Origin: Psilocybe azurescens
Lineage: Eukaryota; Basidiomycota; Agaricomycetes; Agaricales; Agrocybaceae
Assembly: GCA_023853785.1 (NCBI GenBank)
Contig: JAJIRX010001026.1
Span: 124,001 to 188,000, forward strand
Length of the DNA: 64,000 nt
Reading direction: 5' to 3'
Of this stretch, positions 58,104 through 64,000 are shown piece by piece. The notes under the pieces are model-generated. The model was not told where the DNA came from. It ran no database searches and was given only the letters and a program-made list of their open reading frames with translations. Both the position numbers and the translations under genes were made by a program. The first letter of the stretch is position 1. Each line of letters starts with the position of its first letter.

Positions 58104-59979
58104 TCACACCAAAGTCGCACCGACGCTCTTCCTCATCCCGCTCTCGCCCTTCCACGCTCCGTGGCCAAGCGCCAGCGAGTGGTGATACCCAGGATACTCC
58201 GTGGACAGCGGCTGTGGGTGGTGGATGTACGGCGACGCATTATGACTATGACTGTGGCTCGGCGCATGCGAATGGTGCGATTGCGAATGTGAATGCGAGA
58301 GATGCGCCTGCTGTTGATGGTGCTGCTGGTGCTGGTGCTGCTGGCGATGGTCGTCCCGCCTGATAAACCTCTCGTCCTGGATCGGTGCCAAGATCGGCGG
58401 CGGCGACTCGAACCTCCCTGCGCCCGTTCCCGCATTTCCTGCACCAGAGGTGCCGCCGGCGGTGCCCTGCAGGCTAGACGAGTAACCTCCGTTCTGCTGA
58501 ATAACATGCGCCTGCGAGTGAAGGTGACTGTTATGCATCGCGGCAGGAGCAGAAGTCTGGATCATCCCGCTGGAGTGGTGGTATGAGTTGTTGGTGGCGT
58601 CCACATCGGCCGACGAATGCGACTGCTGCTGCTGGTGGAACACCGAGTACGTGGGCGTCGGCGGGCCCGAGTTGTGTGCCGGCGAGACGGAGTGCGAGGA
58701 CGCGGCGGGCGAGGCAGAACCAGCGCTCGACGATTGTTGCTGGGAGTACGATTGCGGGTGCGAGATGTGCGAGATAGAGTGGCGCGAATGGGGCGAATGG
58801 CCTCTGGTCTGGACCTGCTGCTGGATTGCGGGCACCGCATACCCGTCCTGCTGCTGCTGTCCGCTCGAAGTGTAAGACGAAAAAGACCCGCTCCCATTGG
58901 ACGAAGACCCCGACGACGTCGCGATCGGCGTTGTGTGCACATACGTATACCCACCGCCCGCTGCGCCCTGGCTCGGCGACTGCTCCTGATACGTCGTCGT
59001 CCCGTTCCTGTACGAGTAGCTCTGCGAGGTATTAGTACCCTGATGCGTGGTGCTCGAGTAACTTTGGCTAGCTTCCTGCTGGTGGTGGTGCTGCTGATGG
59101 TGCGACGACATCGGTGCTCCCAAATGGTGATTGGGTGAGAGAGTCGCGGAATACGACGTCTGCGGAGATCCAGCGACAGACGATGAGGCCTCCGAGGCCG
59201 AGCCGGGGCGTCCTGTCCCAGTCAAAGGCAGGGTGGCGGTTGCAGGCAGCGTCGCATGAGCCAGCGGTGGGGGGCGTGTTCGGCGGGCTCGAATCATGGT
59301 GGAGGTGGTGGTCGCTATAGATCCTCGCGGGTTCGAGAGCAGGCGCCGGCGAGAGTGGCGGGGTCACGGGCATGCTGGGCTCAATGGACATGGCGGAGAG
59401 AGGAGCAGGGGGCTGCGAGCCTTTCTTGGTGCTCCTGCCTGACGAACCTGAGCGGGTTGCACTCCTTCGAGAGCCAGGCGAGAGATGTATCCGGTAGCTA
59501 TAACATCCACGATATCAGCTCCGAAGCGAGATTATGCGAAAGTCTGACATGGAAAAAAACCACAAAGAAGGAAAACGGGGAGAAAGACTTACTGCTGTTG
59601 GAGATTGTCCTGCCGCGAGCAGCGCGTTTCGCAGCCAGGGAAGGGACACTTATGGTTCCGCTCGCCGGTGTGCACGCGCGAGTGGCGGGCAAGGTGCCCG
59701 CTCGTAGTGAACGCTCTGTCGCATGTTGAGCAAATATGCTTCTTCTTCGCAGACGGTGTCGACGACGTAATAGAAGGACTGTTCCCACTGCTGCTGGTGG
59801 TACTGCTGCCGCTGTTGGTGTGACTGTGGTGAGAGTGTGGGCTATGGTGGGACACAGAGACGGGAGATAAAGGTGGGGGAGGCGGACGACGACGATGAGT
59901 CGGGCAGATATTGGGAGTTGGTGAATTGGGAGTGGTAGAACTGAGTGCCGATATGTTTGATAGACTCGACGCGAGGCAT
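58104..59979 (-). CDS. C2H2 zinc-finger transcription factor, Nrg1-like
   Basis: Start ATG at 59979 (MPRVESIKHIGTQFYHSQFT). Ser-rich N-terminal region, then two adjacent C2H2 fingers, CSTCDRAFTTSGHLARHSRVH and CPFPGCETRCSRQDNLQQHY, split by a 95-nt intron (59498-59592). The TTSGHLARH and FPGC..SRQDN signatures are those of Nrg1-type repressors and relatives. The long C-terminal part is Gln/His/Ser-rich (HHQQHHHQQEASQSYSSTTH) and disordered, ending GMRKSVGATLV. Two C/G runs (59875-59879 and 59269-59274) each seem one base too long to keep one frame; with these corrected the protein is near 590 aa. Nuclear; binds DNA. Target genes unknown. Confidence 0.8.
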
Positions 59980-62900
59980 GGTCGGTCAAATGAACGAAGG
60001 ATGTGAAGTAGAAAGGGATGTCGATGAGGAGGAGGACTTGGGTATGCTAAGGGAAAGACAAAAAGAGAACGACGAAAGGGCGGTAAATATAAAGAGATCA
60101 TGCACGAACAGCCCAAAGGGGGTCAATTGACAGAGGGGGATCTTGGGACTTAGACTTGGCATGTGTGAATTCAATCAAAAAAGAAAAGAAATAAACACCG
60201 TTTTAGACACAAATACATAAGTCTTCCATCAATTCTTTCCTTACATAGACAAAATCCGTGCCCATCGAAGTCCCCAAATCTGTGGCACGTGGCAACCGCC
60301 TTGCCTGCCTGCTTGCCTCCCCCAGAACAAATGTTTTGTCTGTCTTGTAAAAATATCCCACACCGCTCATATACCTCTTTATCTCTTTATTGCTGCGAGG
60401 CAAACAGCGAATGATATAAAAAAACATAATGCCTTCTTTCTTCTCGCGTTTCGTGTTTCGCAACCAGAACCCAGAACCCGAACACCATACCCAAAGCGTG
60501 TTTATCCTGCCTGTCTCTTTGTCAGGCACAATTTACTGTTACTAGTACACGTAAAAAAATACATAAGATAATCGGTCATCCTCCATCTTGCAATAGATCA
60601 CTGACTTGCACCACCCCTGTCGTTCGTCCAAATGTAACATAACATAATCTAACACAATACAAACACAACACTGGTAGAATGTTGACTATGCCCATTCACT
60701 TCCCCATACGTTTTAGGTCTGGGTATCATATCATGATCATGAATAGATCCTGAAAACTCAGATCCTGGGAAGATGCACTCAGAAGATAAATTTACCCCCT
60801 TAAAGGTATATCCCAGTCCCTAGCCCTACTGGCTGAACGACCGTATACGGTGGGGACTTACTGGGGAAGTCCGATATCGGTGTTCACCGCTTCGATTCGA
60901 TCAATTCAATTGGCGTTTGGCGTCGTTCCTTTTCATCAGGAGTTCGATTCCTTTCGATCCCTTTCGTTCTTTACATTAATCTCTCGTCTCCCTCGCTCTC
61001 TGTCTCCTATTTTTTTTTTTTTCTGATAAGAGTCTAGTCTATATCTGGGAACCCGGCACCGACACCAGAATCTGTTGCCACGCCGCTGCGGTAACAGCCT
61101 CACTCGCTCCTTCACCTTCGTGCCATCACGAGCACGCACAGGTCAACCACCACTTCGCAACTTTGTCATACAATACAGTGCAATGCATATTACAGAAGCA
61201 AGAAGAACGTACACGCTCCTCTTCTCTCAGCATCTGGTAAGGCGTACGTGTGCGTGTTGTCCGCCCCAGTCGCCAGTCGTCTCAGGTGACAAAAATAGAA
61301 TACGAAAGAAAATACAAGAATTCTTCTCGAGCCCCGAAAATGGCGGCTTCCCGACAGATATCGGAGGGATCGCGGGTGTGCGGGTGGCTTGAGCCTTCCG
61401 CCCGGTATAGATAAGTAGGTCATGGTTGTCATGTAAGGTGGGAATCAGTACGATCGGCGATAGACGCCGTGATAGGTTGGAGTGCAGAATCTAAGTAAAG
61501 GCCATAGATGATGACCGCATTGGGGGATATTACATCGAGACTCTGAGGAACATTAGAAGATGATTTGATCTAGCGCCTCAAATGTACAGACAGACAGACA
61601 GTGCCCCTTTGGTTGTAAGTTCACCATAATGGATGTAACGCTTCCGACTGATAGATAGATGGATGACTCTTTCTGTATGATGGTGATAATAGAGAACGCA
61701 TACATAAGACCTGGGTGAAAAGTATCACTACAATGCAGTGTATCGGCTGTTGGAGGTGAGTCCTACGGCTGTGTGCTCAACACACGACTCCGACGCACGA
61801 TGCATATGATCCATAAATCCATGTTCAATATCCAATGCCGACTTGCATCCAAAGCAATAAAACCGCCGAGACGTCTAGACTGCCTCATGACCTATCTCCA
61901 TGATCATCTACATATCCACTTACCCATACATACATACACTTTGAAATGTATGTGCGTCTCATCTCAGTCTCATCCGCTCCTCTCGATCGACAAACGCGAT
62001 GCCTAAATGCCGACGTGCTCAAAATAAACTTCATTGAATGGTGATTGGCCTGCAGCAGACCAACTCAAGCTGAGCACCACAGAAATCCAAAAGGCGGGAC
62101 ATATTACTAGGCCCAGGCCTATAATATATCAGGTGGTCACATCTTATGAGTGCTTTTGAAAGATGATGTAGACAGTGGACAAACAGACGTGGTCATCATC
62201 TGAGGCACGCGGCTTGGCGTGGAAGAGGCCGCTGTACACCACAAGCACTTTTAATATAATGATGACTTGAGTACGCCATGTCCCAGTACATACACTACTG
62301 CATCTGAACGCGAATTAAAGGCAGTGCATATAGTCGACAAACCTAGCGGGATTTGCGCATATCCCTGAAAATCATCCAGACAAACGAAGGAAGGACACTG
62401 GTAATGGGGCTATCAGCATCATCGACGGGGGTCTTTGAGAAGAAGGCGCAAAGATAGATAACAATGAACGACAAGGAGAGGCATGATTTATTATTGCCGA
62501 GAAGCGTCTTTGAGTTTTGAGATAGAGAGCCGTCACATCGGCGTTAAATTTCTTGTGATACCTTTGGGGTTGGTTGGGGGATCGCCCTCGTGTTCAACAT
62601 CGAGAGATTGACGGCCACGACGTAGGCCTCCAGCCTACTGAGAGTACATAATATGAGAAAGTCTTCCATTAATGAATTCAAACTAATAGGTTCATAGGCA
62701 GCAAGCCATGCTCCATGACGCGGTAGTGCGTCCTGAGTTTGAATGAATGGGTCAGTAAGAATCGATATAGCGAGTAAATCATTTTCGTGCCAGTATAACA
62801 CCCGAAATAACGGAACGCACAAAACTCTCTGTCTGCCAGTCGGTCAAATTCGCCACTCCAAGACGCCACGAGCCCACGACTGCCTTCCATGATCTTTTTC

Positions 62901-64000
62901 CTTATGTAAAAACAGGTCAGAAAATTTCACGCAGCGGCGGCGCAAATCGCTTCTTCTTTTCTCTTCAGCCGCACCGTAATGCTAATGCAGGCCGCCGCGT
63001 AGATTTTGCAATGATTAGGAACGACATCGAGCCCTTAATACTGGTGAGTAGATTTTTGATTCAAGGGGCGACCTTGCAGCAACAGCACGCAGCGCAGCGC
63101 AGTCAGTCAGTCAGTGGAGCACGCATGGATTTGCCCACACCACACCTGGCCCACACAACACTAAACTAAGGCGCGGGGACCAACACAGTCCAGAGTCCAG
63201 AATAATGATATCAGCGTAAACCGTCATATCCCACATCTACATCTGCCCCCGCCCCTACCGGGCCATGATCCTCGAATGATCAATAATCCTCGTTTCAGGG
63301 TTCAGATATTCCCAGCGCAACGGCAAGAATAAAAAAAAGAATCAAGGTACATTGCCAATGCCTGATCAAAAGTTAGTGGCTGTGAAGCGAAAGGGTCTAG
63401 GGTCTACCCTGCGGTTGTATTATCCCCGTTTGCTTACGCTCGGCTTGGGCGGGAGGAGAGGAAGGCAAAAAGCTGAAACTAAAGGGGTTAAATTATGGTT
63501 ATGGTTATGATAAATAGATTTCCTGGGATGTCGTGCTTCTTTTGAGTCTGTACGATAGGATGGAAAAATAGATACAGTCGAACTTGTCATAAACCATGCC
63601 CCCCTCGGTGGATGGCCCGGCCTATGGTGTATGGTAGGTTAGAGGTCAATTTAGGTGCAAATTCCAGTTTGGTGGGGGCTCAAACCCATGAGCTATAGGG
63701 GGTGTATTTGTCATCGCGGGTGTGGGTCATGACAGCTTTGACTGCATGTTAGAGTAGCATCTGTTGTCTGCAGAAAAGCCGACGGCATTTTCTAATTTGC
63801 AGGGATATGCTCTACTCTCTGAAAATACTCCACTAAGAGAGGCCCTCCTTAGCGGGCGTACATTCCCAAAGCGTGCACAAAGAGCAGATGATTCATTGTG
63901 GATATCTAGCGAGCTGTTGACAGCCATATACTCACCGTCTCCTTGCTCCATAACGGCACCATTAATGATGATGATTGAGAACGAATGAGCGAGTACCTCA
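59980..64000. other. Long region without a confident gene
   Basis: Upstream side of the zinc-finger gene, then about 3.5 kb with only short frames. The most protein-like is on the minus strand, 62,890-62,544 in two overlapping frames (MEGSRGLVASWSGEFDRL; LIRTHYR-type continuation), unrecognised. Several long T/C tracts (61,000-61,025) and repeated GTCAGTCAGTCAG (63,100) are present. A gene may begin past the right edge. Confidence 0.4.

Noticed and set aside
58617..59138. 173-codon Arg-rich plus-strand frame
   Set aside because: Antisense shadow of the Gln/His-rich tail of the zinc-finger gene.

Overview
This window comes from a mushroom-forming basidiomycete (Agaricomycete). The evidence is the very short spliceosomal introns (mostly 47-75 nt, GT..AG), a mushroom-type seven-transmembrane protein family, a fungal DUF7704 protein, F-box proteins, Arb1 and PP4 orthologues with fungal features, and Copia, Gypsy, CACTA-like and Mutator-like transposon remains. 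Gene density is low: about twelve recognisable genes sit in repeat-rich DNA.

Layout. 1-4.6 kb is transposon debris: a Copia gag running off the left edge, a Gypsy chromodomain end, and a CACTA/Plavaka-like non-autonomous element holding a GC-rich minisatellite and a tRNA-like Pol III unit. 4.7-8.9 kb holds a class II terpene cyclase of the HAD-TCbeta (drimanyl/albicanyl diphosphate synthase) type and a seven-TM protein. 11.5-18.3 kb holds a class I sesquiterpene synthase between two copies of a 1.3-1.4 kb direct repeat. 19-27.3 kb is a large inverted duplication. Its inner arms (about 1.83 kb) are almost identical and carry a small secreted-protein gene, its outer arms are diverged, and a foldback element sits at its centre. 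27.3-32.6 kb is AT-rich, strongly CpG-depleted repeat DNA. 33.5-38 kb has a repetitive Asn/Gly-rich secreted protein and a cytochrome P450. 40.5-45.1 kb has a DUF7704 protein and F-box-type genes. 45.4-47.8 kb is ARB1 (ABCF ATPase). 51.7-52.6 kb is a Mutator-like MITE with a 9-bp target duplication. 54.3-60 kb has the PP4 phosphatase catalytic subunit, with unusually long introns, and an Nrg1-like C2H2 transcription factor.

How genes may work together. The class II cyclase, the class I synthase and the P450 are the three enzyme types expected of a terpenoid locus, spread over 33 kb and separated by repeats. Shared function is inferred, not shown. ARB1, PP4 and the C2H2 factor are ordinary housekeeping or regulatory genes.

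Quality warning. Many clearly conserved frames, including that of the PP4 catalytic subunit, are broken by a single missing or extra base, mostly in short homopolymer runs. I read most of these as consensus errors rather than pseudogenes, and give gene extents across them.
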